Below, piece by piece: positions 52,635 to 62,082 of a DNA stretch of 64,000 nt. Under the pieces are notes generated by a model. The model was not told the DNA's origin and did no database searches. It saw only the letters and a program-made list of their open reading frames with translations. This stretch comes from Alphaproteobacteria bacterium (GTDB lineage: Bacteria; Pseudomonadota; Alphaproteobacteria; Paracaedibacterales; CAIULA01), in contig JAIEPD010000010.1 in NCBI GenBank assembly GCA_019749935.1, forward strand, positions 21,591-85,590, written 5' to 3'. The position numbers and the translations under genes were made by a program. Each line of letters begins with the position of its first letter. Positions within the stretch are counted from its first letter, which is position 1.

Positions 52635-53867
52635 CTATTTTAAGTCTACAGCAGATTTATCAACGGCTGCTGCCACGCATGAATCTGACCATATATTTAA
52701 AGCCGTTTCTAACATGTCAATCAGAGCATAGAATGGCAGAATAATCCCCATGATGGTTAAGGGGTAATCCATGGCGACAAGCAATGAGCTTGTTAGGAAA
52801 TAGCACCCCATAGGAACACCAGCATTCCCAACCGCAGCAATGGTTGCAATGCCAACCCAAAGGCCCATTTCCAATGGTGTTACTGAATGTCCATAACTTC
52901 CCATGACAAACAAAACAGTCACTAAAATAAAGGCCGCACATGCGTTCATGTTAATGGTTGTGCAAAGGGGAAAGGTAAATTTAGCAACCTTTAGTGAAAT
53001 ACCAGCATTTTCTTCGGCGCATTTAAGGGCAAGGGGCAGAGTCGCCACCGATGACTTTGTAAAAAAAGCCATGGTGATCGCTGGGAACATAGCTTTGAAA
53101 AGGCGAAGAGGGGAGATTTTAAAAAACTTTAAAAAGGTTGGTAGGATAACGCCACCTTGAACAAGGTTGGCAAGCACAACACAAGCAAGATATAAAAACA
53201 GTCCTTCAATGGAAAGGCCTTGTTTCAATTCATTTACAAACAAAACAGAAAATCCCCAGATGCCAATCGGCATAATCCTAACAATCCAAGAGGTGATTTT
53301 GGTGATAACCGCATACATATCTATAAAAAAATCAGTTAGGTACGATTTCTTTTCTTTCTTTTTATTGTCATGTTCAATCACCAAAAGTGCCAGGCCAAAC
53401 AAAATGGCTAAGCACAAAACACCAATAACATTATTTTCATGAAATGGTTGAATAATGTTTGAGGGGATAATATTGGTCAAATGATCAAAGTAACTAAAAG
53501 ACTTTGCTGTTGAACTGGACTCTTCAAGTTTTAAGCTGCGACTGACGGGGTTAATAACTAAGAAAAGAAGCAGCCCAATAGCCGCAGAAATAACAGTTGT
53601 TAAAAAGGTGTAAGATATAACCTTTTTACCCAATGATCTTGTTTCTTCAAGATTTTTCATTCCTGCAATGGTCGATGCAACCGAGAAAAAGATAATCGGA
53701 ACGCTAATTAGTTTTAAAAGGTTTACAAACACCTTGGTAACGAAATCGGCGGTATTTATGATAATTGGAATATTGATATAACCGCACAGTATGCCCGTTA
53801 CAAAGGCAGCGAGTATTAATAAAGATGGATTGGTAAAGATTGATTTCGATCTTACATGTTCGCACAT
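52635..53867 (-). CDS. Dicarboxylate/amino acid:cation symporter (DAACS family)
   Basis: A 410-residue Na+ or H+ coupled transporter of the GltP/DctA family. About eight hydrophobic segments are seen. The HP1-type serine-rich FFTKSSVATLPLALKCAEEN and the NMNACAAFILVTVLFV (from TTINMNACAA) transport motif are conserved, as is VGNAGVPMGCYF. Glutamate, aspartate or C4-dicarboxylates are typical substrates. It has a single-gene unit and 255 bp of upstream sequence. Confidence 0.9.
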   Translation of the reverse strand: MCEHVRSKSIFTNPSLLILAAFVTGILCGYINIPIIINTADFVTKVFVNLLKLISVPIIFFSVASTIAGMKNLEETRSLGKKVISYTFLTTVISAAIGLLLFLVINPVSRSLKLEESSSTAKSFSYFDHLTNIIPSNIIQPFHENNVIGVLCLAILFGLALLVIEHDNKKKEKKSYLTDFFIDMYAVITKITSWIVRIMPIGIWGFSVLFVNELKQGLSIEGLFLYLACVVLANLVQGGVILPTFLKFFKISPLRLFKAMFPAITMAFFTKSSVATLPLALKCAEENAGISLKVAKFTFPLCTTINMNACAAFILVTVLFVMGSYGHSVTPLEMGLWVGIATIAAVGNAGVPMGCYFLTSSLLVAMDYPLTIMGIILPFYALIDMLETALNIWSDSCVAAAVDKSAVDLK

Positions 53868-54079
53868 AGCTTAAAGTCCTTAAAATGAGAGAGATTCTTG
53901 TAAAGTCATAAGACCTTTGTGCAAGGCCGTTCAGCTACGACAACAAGCAGGACAAACCCGAAAAGAAAAAACGTACAAGCTAATACGATACAGCAAAATA
54001 TAAAACCTATTATGATGCTCTATAATTCAGTGTATGAACAATATTGTTTAATAGCAATGTTTTTTTGAAAAGTTAATTA

Positions 54080-54119
54080 AAATTCAGCTTTCTTCGTTAG
54101 AAAGAAGAAAGCTGAATTT
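54080..54119 (-). terminator. Terminator of the phosphoribosyltransferase gene
   Basis: AAATTCAGCTTTCTTC and GAAGAAAGCTGAATTT form a perfect 16 bp stem with an 8-base loop. On the minus strand it is followed by TTAATTAACTTTT. Confidence 0.85.
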
Positions 54120-54133
54120 ATAAATTATGATGG

Positions 54134-54679
54134 TTACTCTTTTTCCCAAGGAAAGACGATCCAGATATCTTGAGCAAAGTCTTTCGCGGAGAAATTCGTA
54201 AATGCTTTTCCTGCAGGTTTTGCAGCCAGAGTCACATAATGTGCAGCAGGGTAGAGTGTGTGAAGATATTTGAAAGTCCCGCCTTTATCGACCAAGTCAT
54301 CAACAATTAACCATCCTTTGCCGCCTTCTGCAATATCATTAGGTCCATAGATTACTTTCAAATTCTCAAATTCTTTCGTCTCACCATAACTTGCAAGGCA
54401 GATAACGCGGATATTTCTAATTCCTAATTTGTTTCCTAATACGCTGGCTGGCGTTAAACCACCCCTTGATACAGCTAGAATTCCTTTTATCTCTGGTAAC
54501 GTTTTTGCATGATCAGCAACTATTTGAGTTAAATTCTCGGCTTCACTCCATTCCATATTATATTTTTCTGGAGGAGCTTTGCCGTCAGGAGATCCACCGA
54601 AGAGACCATTTTTAGAACAACCAGCGGCTAGCACTGAACAAACAGCGAGGGTTAAAATAAAGGTAAATCTGGCTTTCAT
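54134..54679 (-). CDS. Lipoprotein xanthine/guanine phosphoribosyltransferase-like protein
   Basis: The body matches Gpt, which makes XMP/GMP from purine base and PRPP: ILAVSRGGLTPASVLGNKLGIRN, the PRPP loop WLIVDDLVDKGGT (123-135), then LYPAAHYVTLAAKPAGK and DIWIVFPWE. It begins with a lipoprotein signal (MKARFTFILTLAVCSVLAAGC, lipid Cys21) and a Gly/Pro-rich linker of ~18 residues. Gpt enzymes are cytosolic, so this membrane-anchored form is unusual. It has its own terminator and 120 bp upstream to mfd. Activity is inferred from intact motifs. Confidence 0.8.
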   Translation of the reverse strand: MKARFTFILTLAVCSVLAAGCSKNGLFGGSPDGKAPPEKYNMEWSEAENLTQIVADHAKTLPEIKGILAVSRGGLTPASVLGNKLGIRNIRVICLASYGETKEFENLKVIYGPNDIAEGGKGWLIVDDLVDKGGTFKYLHTLYPAAHYVTLAAKPAGKAFTNFSAKDFAQDIWIVFPWEKE

Positions 54680-54797
54680 ATACTCGTATACTCTATCCTT
54701 TGAAATTGATATTTGATCAGGCTAGAAAATTATTCTGAAGCTGTCAACTCTTCTTGCGCAATATATTTTCTTAAGCAACACTATTCCTTTCTTAATA

Positions 54798-57700
54798 TTA
54801 TTTTCTTGCTGCCAGAATGCTCAAATTTTTAATAATTTGTTTGGTTCCTTTTAGTCTAATTTCTGGATTCGGCCATTCACGTATAAAAACTAATTTCTGG
54901 TCTGGGCGAAACTTTGCATGACCATTTTTATTGGTCTCAGGTGACTGCAAATATGAAATTAAACCATGATGATTGGGGAAAAGGTTGTTACGGAAAGAAA
55001 TAACCAGACCTTTTGGCCCTGTGTCAATTTTTTCAATATTGGCCTTTCGGCACAAAGCTTTTAATTCAATGACTTCGAAAAGATTGTTTACCTCTGACGG
55101 TAGGGGACCAAATCGGTCAATCATTTCAGCTGCGAATTCATCGATTTGTGCGCGTGTTTCAAGGTGGACAATTCGCCGATATAAACCAAGCCTAAGGCCA
55201 AGGTCAGCCACATAAAGCTCTGGAATTAAAACTGCCGTACCAACGTTAATTTGCGGCGTCCATTCCGATGCTAGCTCCAGTCCTTCATCTTGATCAGCCT
55301 GTTCAGCTCGCGCCATAATGATAGCTTCTTGTAAAAGGTGCTGATACAGTTCAACCCCAACCTCTCTGATGTGTCCTGACTGCTCTTCGCCTACAATATT
55401 ACCAGCGCCACGAATATCCATGTCGTGACTGGCGAGGCTAAAACCAGCGCCAAGTGTGTCTAAACTTTGCATTACATGAAGGCGTTGTTCGGCAACGCTT
55501 GAAATGGGCTGATTAACAGGCATTGTCAAATAAGCATATCCTTGCGTTTTCGCCCGCCCAACGCGTCCTCTCAGTTGATAAAGCTGGGCTAGGCCAAATA
55601 AATCAGCACGATGAATGATAAGGGTATTGGCGGTTGGAATATCAATTCCCGATTCAACAATATTAGTTGATAGCAAAAGATCATATTCACGGTCATAAAA
55701 GGCTGTCATGACTTCTTCTAATTCGTTAGCTGGCATTTGTCCATGAGCCATAATGCATTTGATCTCAGGTACAAGGATTTTTATTTGTTCGGCAAGTTTA
55801 CTAAGATCTTCAATTCTAGGTGACACATAGAAAATCTGACCGCCTCGATGGTATTCTCGTAAAATGGCCTCTTGAATAACAATAGGATCAAAAGGCATGA
55901 CAAACGTACGCACAGCAAGCCTGTCAATCGGCGGTGTTGTAATCAAACTCATTTCCCTCACACCGCTTAAAGCTAATTGAAGCGTGCGAGGGATAGGGGT
56001 TGCTGTTAGGGTTAGAACATGCACATCTGATTGTAGCGTTTTTAGCTTTTCTTTTTGTTTCACGCCGAAATGCTGTTCTTCATCAACAATTAGCAATCCT
56101 AAATCAGCAAATTTAGTTTTGTCTGAAAATAAGGCATGGGTTGCAATAACAATATCCACTTTTCCTTCTGCAAGATCCTGGCGGATTAAGGTCATATCTT
56201 TTGATTTAACAAGGCGCGAAAGCTGAGCAACCTTATAAGGGAAACCTTGAAAGCGCTGTTTAAAGGTATGGTAATGCTGACGACATAAAAGTGTCGTTGG
56301 GACAATAACCGCAACCTGTTTGCCGTTTGCAACTGCTATATAGGCGGCTCTTAAGGCCACCTCAGTTTTTCCAAAACCAACATCACCACACACCAGACGA
56401 TCCATCGGCTTACCAGACGCCATATCTTCAAGTGTTTCAGCAATTGCCCTCAATTGATCATCCGTTTCTGCATAAGGAAAACGAGCACAAAACTCATCAA
56501 ACTCGTTGGTGGTTTTTTCTAAGACAACGCCTTCATGAAGGGCCCTTTCAGCTGCTAGGCGAATCAGATATTCAGCAATGACGCGAATGCGTTTTTTTAC
56601 CTTTGCTTTTCTATGTTGCCAGGCCGTTGATCCTAATTTGTCAAGTTGGGCTAAGCTATTGTCGTTACCATACCGGGTGATGGCATCGATGTTTTCAACG
56701 GGCAGGAAAAGTTTATCACCGCCATCATACAAAAGGCACAAGCAGTCATGGGCGTTGTTGTCGATTGTAACGGCTTCAAGGCCAAGATAACGGCCAATTC
56801 CATGTTCACGGTGAACAATAAGATCATTGGTGGCTAATTGGTTGGCTTCAAGGAAAAACGTATCGCTTTTCTTTTTTTTGATGCTTGGCCTTGTGATGCG
56901 GTCACCCAGGATGTCTTGTTCAGTTAAAACCAAGCACTCAGGTGTTGTAAAACCCTGTTCTAGGGGAATAATCAGTGAATAAATGGCTTTCGGATCAGCC
57001 TTAGGATCAGGCCATTTTGTAACGGGGAGAATTCGTTTAAGCCCATGTTCCCTTAAAACAGTTTCTAATCGCTGCCTAGATCCATCAGTGTGGCTTGTTA
57101 TGATAACTTTACGCCCCTGATCTTGATGGCTCTTTACTGTCTCGCAGACTGTATCAAACAGCTTCTCGTGGCTTGATTGCCGAATAGCGGTAAAATCGGG
57201 AGGTAGGCGTCCACCTTTATCGGCCATTTCTGGGGATAGATAAGGCGATAAAAGGACGCATTCATAACTTGTTTGAAGATCTGACCATTCTTCTTTTGTC
57301 CAATATAAAAGTTCAGGCGGAATGGGTTTGTAATTACTGTCGCCGATAACAGGATTAAGGCGCGCCAGATAATAATCACGGATTGATTCTTGCCTGTGTC
57401 CAAAAGATTCTTCTGCTTGATGATCAAATACAAGGAGAGACGAGGGGAGATAATCCAGCAAGGTCTCACAGTTTTCATAAAATAAGGGAAGCCAATGTTC
57501 CATACCGGCATAAGTTCGGCCTTCTGATATGGATTCAAAAAGGGGATCTTTATAAACGCCTTCTTTACTCGCGCCAAATAATTCCCGGTAACGATGGCGA
57601 AATTGACGAATAGATGCAGGGGCTAATAAAACTTCATGAACAGGTTTTAGTTCAATTTTTTTTATTTCCTCGATTGTCTTTTGACTTAAAGGATCAAAAG

Positions 57701-58250
57701 TGCGGATGCTTTCGATGGTATCACCAAAGAAATCAATGCGGATAGGAAAGGGAGCGTTTGTTGGAAACAGATCAAGGATGCTACCCCTGACAGCGTAATC
57801 TCCCGCCTCATAAACAGTTTCACGTCGACTGTAGCCTTTGTTTGTTAATTCTTTTAACAGTTGCTCTCGGGGAAGCGAATTTCCCAATTGAAGCTGTAGA
57901 GACTCTCCTAATAAAGATAACCTTGGCGCTAAGCGTTGTGTAAGGGCAGAGACACTAGTTAAAATGCAAGTAGGCTCTGGGTTTTCTAAAAGTTTGGTAA
58001 GGGTTTCAAGGCGCGCTGTGACAACATCAAGGCCTGGAGATACCCGATCATAGGGCAGGCAATCCCAACCTGGGAAAATGTGGACCGGAAGGTTTGAGTT
58101 AATAATTGCCAATTGTCTTTTTAAGGTGTATAGATGCTCTTCTGTTGAACTTATAAAAACAACAGATTTCTGGTGCTTTGTAAAAAGCTCATCAAAAATA
58201 AAGGGCCGATAACCATGGGGAACGCCCCCAAGTTTTTTCAGGGATGACAT
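54798..58250 (-). CDS. mfd: Transcription-repair coupling factor Mfd
   Basis: The 1150-residue DNA translocase that removes stalled RNA polymerase and recruits UvrA. The N-terminal UvrB-like part contains FPGWDCLPYDRVSP. The RNAP-interaction domain includes DLIVHREHGIGRYLGL. The RecG-like translocase has Walker A RLVCGDVGFGKTEVALRAA, DEEQHFGVKQKEKLK, TLTATPIPRTLQL and the motif VI block DLFGLAQLYQLRGRVGRAKTQGYAYL. The TRCF C-terminal domain is present. The order and length are normal. Confidence 0.97.
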   Translation of the reverse strand: MSSLKKLGGVPHGYRPFIFDELFTKHQKSVVFISSTEEHLYTLKRQLAIINSNLPVHIFPGWDCLPYDRVSPGLDVVTARLETLTKLLENPEPTCILTSVSALTQRLAPRLSLLGESLQLQLGNSLPREQLLKELTNKGYSRRETVYEAGDYAVRGSILDLFPTNAPFPIRIDFFGDTIESIRTFDPLSQKTIEEIKKIELKPVHEVLLAPASIRQFRHRYRELFGASKEGVYKDPLFESISEGRTYAGMEHWLPLFYENCETLLDYLPSSLLVFDHQAEESFGHRQESIRDYYLARLNPVIGDSNYKPIPPELLYWTKEEWSDLQTSYECVLLSPYLSPEMADKGGRLPPDFTAIRQSSHEKLFDTVCETVKSHQDQGRKVIITSHTDGSRQRLETVLREHGLKRILPVTKWPDPKADPKAIYSLIIPLEQGFTTPECLVLTEQDILGDRITRPSIKKKKSDTFFLEANQLATNDLIVHREHGIGRYLGLEAVTIDNNAHDCLCLLYDGGDKLFLPVENIDAITRYGNDNSLAQLDKLGSTAWQHRKAKVKKRIRVIAEYLIRLAAERALHEGVVLEKTTNEFDEFCARFPYAETDDQLRAIAETLEDMASGKPMDRLVCGDVGFGKTEVALRAAYIAVANGKQVAVIVPTTLLCRQHYHTFKQRFQGFPYKVAQLSRLVKSKDMTLIRQDLAEGKVDIVIATHALFSDKTKFADLGLLIVDEEQHFGVKQKEKLKTLQSDVHVLTLTATPIPRTLQLALSGVREMSLITTPPIDRLAVRTFVMPFDPIVIQEAILREYHRGGQIFYVSPRIEDLSKLAEQIKILVPEIKCIMAHGQMPANELEEVMTAFYDREYDLLLSTNIVESGIDIPTANTLIIHRADLFGLAQLYQLRGRVGRAKTQGYAYLTMPVNQPISSVAEQRLHVMQSLDTLGAGFSLASHDMDIRGAGNIVGEEQSGHIREVGVELYQHLLQEAIIMARAEQADQDEGLELASEWTPQINVGTAVLIPELYVADLGLRLGLYRRIVHLETRAQIDEFAAEMIDRFGPLPSEVNNLFEVIELKALCRKANIEKIDTGPKGLVISFRNNLFPNHHGLISYLQSPETNKNGHAKFRPDQKLVFIREWPNPEIRLKGTKQIIKNLSILAARK

Positions 58251-58317
58251 TTTCTTTTGAGTTAACTTTATGACCTTAAGTTTAGTTTTATAAGTTTAAG
58301 GTTAAAAAAGCAAAAAC

Positions 58318-59847
58318 TCATTTTCCTGTTGCTCTTAGGGCTACAGTTTCAAGAGTGATTCCGATATGCTCTAGTCCAGACTTTGCAAAATTTTTGACTT
58401 GCGTCCAGTACATGCGGCCTCCTTTTGTATGAGAGGTATGAATTGTAAAAGAACGTCCTTGGACAGTAAAATCTGTATTTCCGTTGCCAACTGAATCATC
58501 ACAAAAACCACCTAACGCCTCAATCATATGTTTAAAGGCTTCCCATTTCGGAGGTTGTCTTTCTGTCGTGACCTGAAGGATAGTTTCCAAAGTTTTATAA
58601 TGCTTTGCATTGAGGAAAAAAATTGATTTGACAGTCACTGCCGCAGCAGCTGCTCCGGATGCAGCTTTTGCGCTTAAAGCAGCTGCTTTTGCTTTCTCTC
58701 TTTCTCCTTTGGGGTTAAGCTTTCCAGGGACATGTTCAAGCTTTGAGGAGCTAAGAGAATGATAGGCTGCAGTGCCCGAAGAAAGCATTTCAGATGGAAT
58801 CCCGACAGAGACGAAAAGTTCTGGAGAGACTTCCGATGGTACAGGTGGCGTCACTATTTTTAAAGATTCATCTTCATGGGGAGAGGAAACTGCTATTGAT
58901 AAATCTTCTTCTAATGGTTTTTCTGATTCCTCAGCTTCTTTTGCTGGAAGAGAGGGGGGGCTTTCTTTTCCAGTTAGAGCCACAGATCTTACGGGAAGAC
59001 GAAAAATTAAGTTATGAACAGGATACACCAACTTCTCTAATATTTCTTTTAAAGTATTCAAACAATCGATAGATGACATTGTCTTTATCTGATCTAGAAT
59101 GGCTTTACGAGTCGTATAAGTTTCAGTTTTTTTATCAGCATGATAATCTTCTAACAATCTTAAAAATTGATCGACTCCATTCCTGCCTTTACCTAAAGAG
59201 TTCTGTGTATCAATGCTAGGTGAATAGTCGATTCTTTGCGTTTTTAAAATCGCTAGCATTTGTCGCCATTTTATGTGTTCTTCAAAACCATATTGAGTAA
59301 GAATATCCATTGAGGGGATTATCATATAGGTCTGAAGAGAACCCTCTTTTTTTTGAACTGGTACTTTTATCGGTTTGCCAAGTGGGCAAGCGGAGGGCAT
59401 AAGATCATGTATAACAACATCATCAGCTATGGGTTTGCCTACTTTCATAACACGATTGACCCAATCACAATCAGCTAAATGACTAACTCTAGCAGTTTCT
59501 TCTAAAAGAGTTTCTAGCATAGAGGAACGATCTATAGGCCTTTTATAGTTATCTAGAGTTCTCTCAAAAAGAGCCCATAAATGATAAGCATTCTCTAAAT
59601 CTGTAGTTAATCTTTCATGAAGATCTGGAGAAATGCGAAAATTTTCTCTATAGGTTATATCTTCTGGTGAATCAGATTTCATAACGTTTATAACAGCTTT
59701 TAAGTATTGACTACGGCTGGAAGCAATTTCATGAACTGTTTCCCAAGCTGCTTCAAGAGGGATTTCAGGAAGAGCAGATGCAAAAGTTGATTGTTTTGAG
59801 AAAAGTACAAAGATAGAGAATGTAATAATAAATATATACTTAAACAT
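58318..59847 (-). CDS. Exported protein with C-terminal HicA-like domain
   Basis: A 509-residue protein with a signal peptide (MFKYIFIITFSIFVLFSKQSTFA). Residues ~25-310 form a helical domain I do not recognise. Residues 310-400 are a Pro/Ser/Glu-rich linker with an Ala-rich stretch. The last ~83 residues (415-497) follow the HicA mRNA-interferase pattern: KHYKTLETILQ, PPKWEAFKHMIEALGG, then FTVQGRSFTIHTSHTKG with an exposed histidine, then WTQVKNFAKSGLEHIGI. HicA-type toxins bind and cut RNA as double-stranded-RNA-binding-fold proteins. No HicB antitoxin is nearby, which fits an exported effector. This is inference from pattern. Confidence 0.6.
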   Translation of the reverse strand: MFKYIFIITFSIFVLFSKQSTFASALPEIPLEAAWETVHEIASSRSQYLKAVINVMKSDSPEDITYRENFRISPDLHERLTTDLENAYHLWALFERTLDNYKRPIDRSSMLETLLEETARVSHLADCDWVNRVMKVGKPIADDVVIHDLMPSACPLGKPIKVPVQKKEGSLQTYMIIPSMDILTQYGFEEHIKWRQMLAILKTQRIDYSPSIDTQNSLGKGRNGVDQFLRLLEDYHADKKTETYTTRKAILDQIKTMSSIDCLNTLKEILEKLVYPVHNLIFRLPVRSVALTGKESPPSLPAKEAEESEKPLEEDLSIAVSSPHEDESLKIVTPPVPSEVSPELFVSVGIPSEMLSSGTAAYHSLSSSKLEHVPGKLNPKGEREKAKAAALSAKAASGAAAAAVTVKSIFFLNAKHYKTLETILQVTTERQPPKWEAFKHMIEALGGFCDDSVGNGNTDFTVQGRSFTIHTSHTKGGRMYWTQVKNFAKSGLEHIGITLETVALRATGK

Positions 59848-59926
59848 TTTCGATCTAAGACGTTATTTTGAAAATTTTTCTGAATGTATAAGGTAATAAT
59901 TTTGTTTATTCAAGTTTTTATTTCAA

Positions 59927-60919
59927 TTATTTTGCAAATAACCATAAAGCAATTTCATAATATAAAGGAATGCCGATTGCTAGATTAAATGGAAAAGTCA
60001 AAACGATGGCTGAGGTCAAATAGTATGCAGGATTTGCCTCTGGCAAGGCAATGCGTACCGCGGCAGGTGCGGCAATATAAGAGGCACTACCTGCCATGGC
60101 TCCTAGGACTGTGGCGCCCCCTAATGAAAGGCCAGCGCAATAGCCACATAAAACACCTAAAGAACCATTCAAGATAGGTGCGAGGAATGAAAAGGTTAGA
60201 AGAAACCCTTTCATACCTTTTAAGTCTTCGATACGTTCTCCCGCGACAAGTCCCATATCTAGCATGAAAAGGACTAATGCCCCTTGGAATGGATCAACGA
60301 AAACAGGTGCAATTTTTTGAAGGCCTGGTTTACCTGAGATGTAACCGATTGCAAGTCCACCTAACAAGAGAAGGATACTTTTACTGACAATAAGTTCTTT
60401 GAAACAATCCAAGAAAGTAGCTTCGTTTTTCGAAGATGTCTTTCTTTGTTTTCTTTTAAAAAATTCAGCCAGCAAAAGGGCAATAACAATGCCTGGAACC
60501 TCTAAAATAACAACCAGCGCTGTCATAAAGCCTTCGGCAGGATGCCCCAAAGATTCTACAAAAACCTGGCAGGCAATAAAGGTCACAACAGAAACGGAGC
60601 CGTAATGAGCTGCTAAAGCAGAAGAGTCAATATTGGACATTTTTCCAATAAAATGGGCAATACTATAAACGATAAGGGGAAGAACAACTCCTAAGCTTAA
60701 AACAATAAGGCCTGGTAGCCAAAATAAATGAAGAGGGGTTTCTGAAAGAGCCGCTCCTCCTTTTAGGCCAAGCGCCAAAAGAAGATACATAGATAAGCTG
60801 GCATAAAGCCCTGGTGGTAGTTTTAGGTCACTTTTGATAAGAACCGCAAAAAGGCCTAAGAAAAACGAAAGCACAATTGGGGATAAAAGGTTTATTCCAA
60901 TAATTTCCCAGGACATCAT
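59927..60919 (-). CDS. SbtA-like sodium-dependent bicarbonate transporter family protein
   Basis: A 330-residue membrane protein with about ten hydrophobic segments of the SbtA/DUF897 family. LKLPPGLYASLSMYLLLALGLKGGAAL, HYGSVSVVTFIAC, PAEGFMTALVVILEVPGIVIALL and GAMAGSASYIAAPAAVR are characteristic. The family in cyanobacteria takes up bicarbonate with sodium. In non-photosynthetic bacteria the role is uncertain. It lies 33 bp from accA, whose product needs bicarbonate-derived carboxyl groups upstream in fatty acid synthesis. Confidence 0.85.
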   Translation of the reverse strand: MMSWEIIGINLLSPIVLSFFLGLFAVLIKSDLKLPPGLYASLSMYLLLALGLKGGAALSETPLHLFWLPGLIVLSLGVVLPLIVYSIAHFIGKMSNIDSSALAAHYGSVSVVTFIACQVFVESLGHPAEGFMTALVVILEVPGIVIALLLAEFFKRKQRKTSSKNEATFLDCFKELIVSKSILLLLGGLAIGYISGKPGLQKIAPVFVDPFQGALVLFMLDMGLVAGERIEDLKGMKGFLLTFSFLAPILNGSLGVLCGYCAGLSLGGATVLGAMAGSASYIAAPAAVRIALPEANPAYYLTSAIVLTFPFNLAIGIPLYYEIALWLFAK

Positions 60920-60952
60920 AATTTAAAATCTCGGTTAGAGTATGTAAGAACG

Positions 60953-61906
60953 TTAAAGCGTCTTACTGCCCATATTAATGAATTTTTCGCGTCTTAAAGA
61001 AAGCAATTTATCCCCATCTAAATTCAATAAAGGACGAAGTGTTTTTCCAATTTCTTCCTTAACTTGTTTTGCCATATCGCTTTTGAATCTATGGGCTCCG
61101 CCTACAGGTTCAGGGATAATTTTATCAATGATTCCTAGTTTAAGTAGATCTTGAGCGGTTAAGCGTTGAGCTTCCGCTGCTTCTGCAGCTTTGCTTGCAC
61201 TGCGCCAAAGAATTGATGCACAGCCTTCAGGGGAAATAACGGAATAAATTGAATGTTCTAGCATTAAAACTGCGTTAGCGGCAGCTATAGCGATTGCACC
61301 GCCCGAACCGCCTTCTCCAATGACAAGGCTGATTAAGGGAACTTTGATTTTTAGGCAGGTTTCTATGCATTTGGCGATGGCTTCAGCTTGACCGCGCTCT
61401 TCGGCTTCGATGCCGGGATATGCGCCCGCAGTATCAACAAAGCTAATAACAGGTAGCTTAAATTGGTCAGCCAATTCCATTAAACGTTTTGCTTTGCGGT
61501 ATCCTTCAGGTTTTGCCATACCAAAATTATGCTTGATGCGTGTTTCTGTATCGTGACCTTTTTGTTGTCCTATAACGACAACTGGTTGATCCATAAATAG
61601 ACCAAGGCCACCGATTATTGCGCAGTCTTCTGCAAACACACGGTCCCCTGATAAGGGAATAAAGTTTTCTACTAAAGTGTCCAAATAATCAAAGAATTTT
61701 GGACGATCAGGGTGACGTGCTACTTGAACCTTTTGCCAAGGAGTCAAATTGCCATAAGCCTGCCTTAGCAAACGATCTGCTTTGGTTTGCAACCTTGAGA
61801 CTTCTTCAGCAATATTTAAATCACCCGTGTTGGCTAGATGTCGCAACTCTTCAATTTTGCCTTCTAAGTCAGCAATCGGGCGTTCGAACTCTAGGAACTT
61901 TGTCAT
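60953..61906 (-). CDS. accA: Acetyl-CoA carboxylase carboxyltransferase subunit alpha
   Basis: The alpha subunit of the carboxyltransferase that makes malonyl-CoA, 317 residues. EFERPIADLEGKIEELR, PWQKVQVARHPDRP, DRVFAEDCAIIGGLG, NFGMAKPEGYRKAKRLM, SFVDTAGAYPGIEAEERGQAEAIA and GEGGSGGAIAI are the conserved blocks. The DTAGAYPG and GEGGSGGA loops form the oxyanion and acyl sites. The gene is full length. The next gene in its direction is the SbtA-like transporter. Confidence 0.96.
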   Translation of the reverse strand: MTKFLEFERPIADLEGKIEELRHLANTGDLNIAEEVSRLQTKADRLLRQAYGNLTPWQKVQVARHPDRPKFFDYLDTLVENFIPLSGDRVFAEDCAIIGGLGLFMDQPVVVIGQQKGHDTETRIKHNFGMAKPEGYRKAKRLMELADQFKLPVISFVDTAGAYPGIEAEERGQAEAIAKCIETCLKIKVPLISLVIGEGGSGGAIAIAAANAVLMLEHSIYSVISPEGCASILWRSASKAAEAAEAQRLTAQDLLKLGIIDKIIPEPVGGAHRFKSDMAKQVKEEIGKTLRPLLNLDGDKLLSLRREKFINMGSKTL

Positions 61907-62082
61907 TTTCCTCTAATCAATTTACTAAGACTACACTACCGTTTCTAAAATGTTCGGGCAAACAAAGCAAGCATAATCAAAATGGAAGAGGTAATTTTTG
62001 GATTAATTAAGAGAACATTAATCCTTTCCTGATATAGGTAAACTGATGAATTGGCTTTTAAAAAAATTCGGAGATAAGACTA

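Noticed and set aside
52623..54133. CRISPR arrays or phage genes in the accessory-looking stretches
   Set aside because: No regularly spaced direct repeats, integrase, capsid or transposase frames are visible anywhere in the window.
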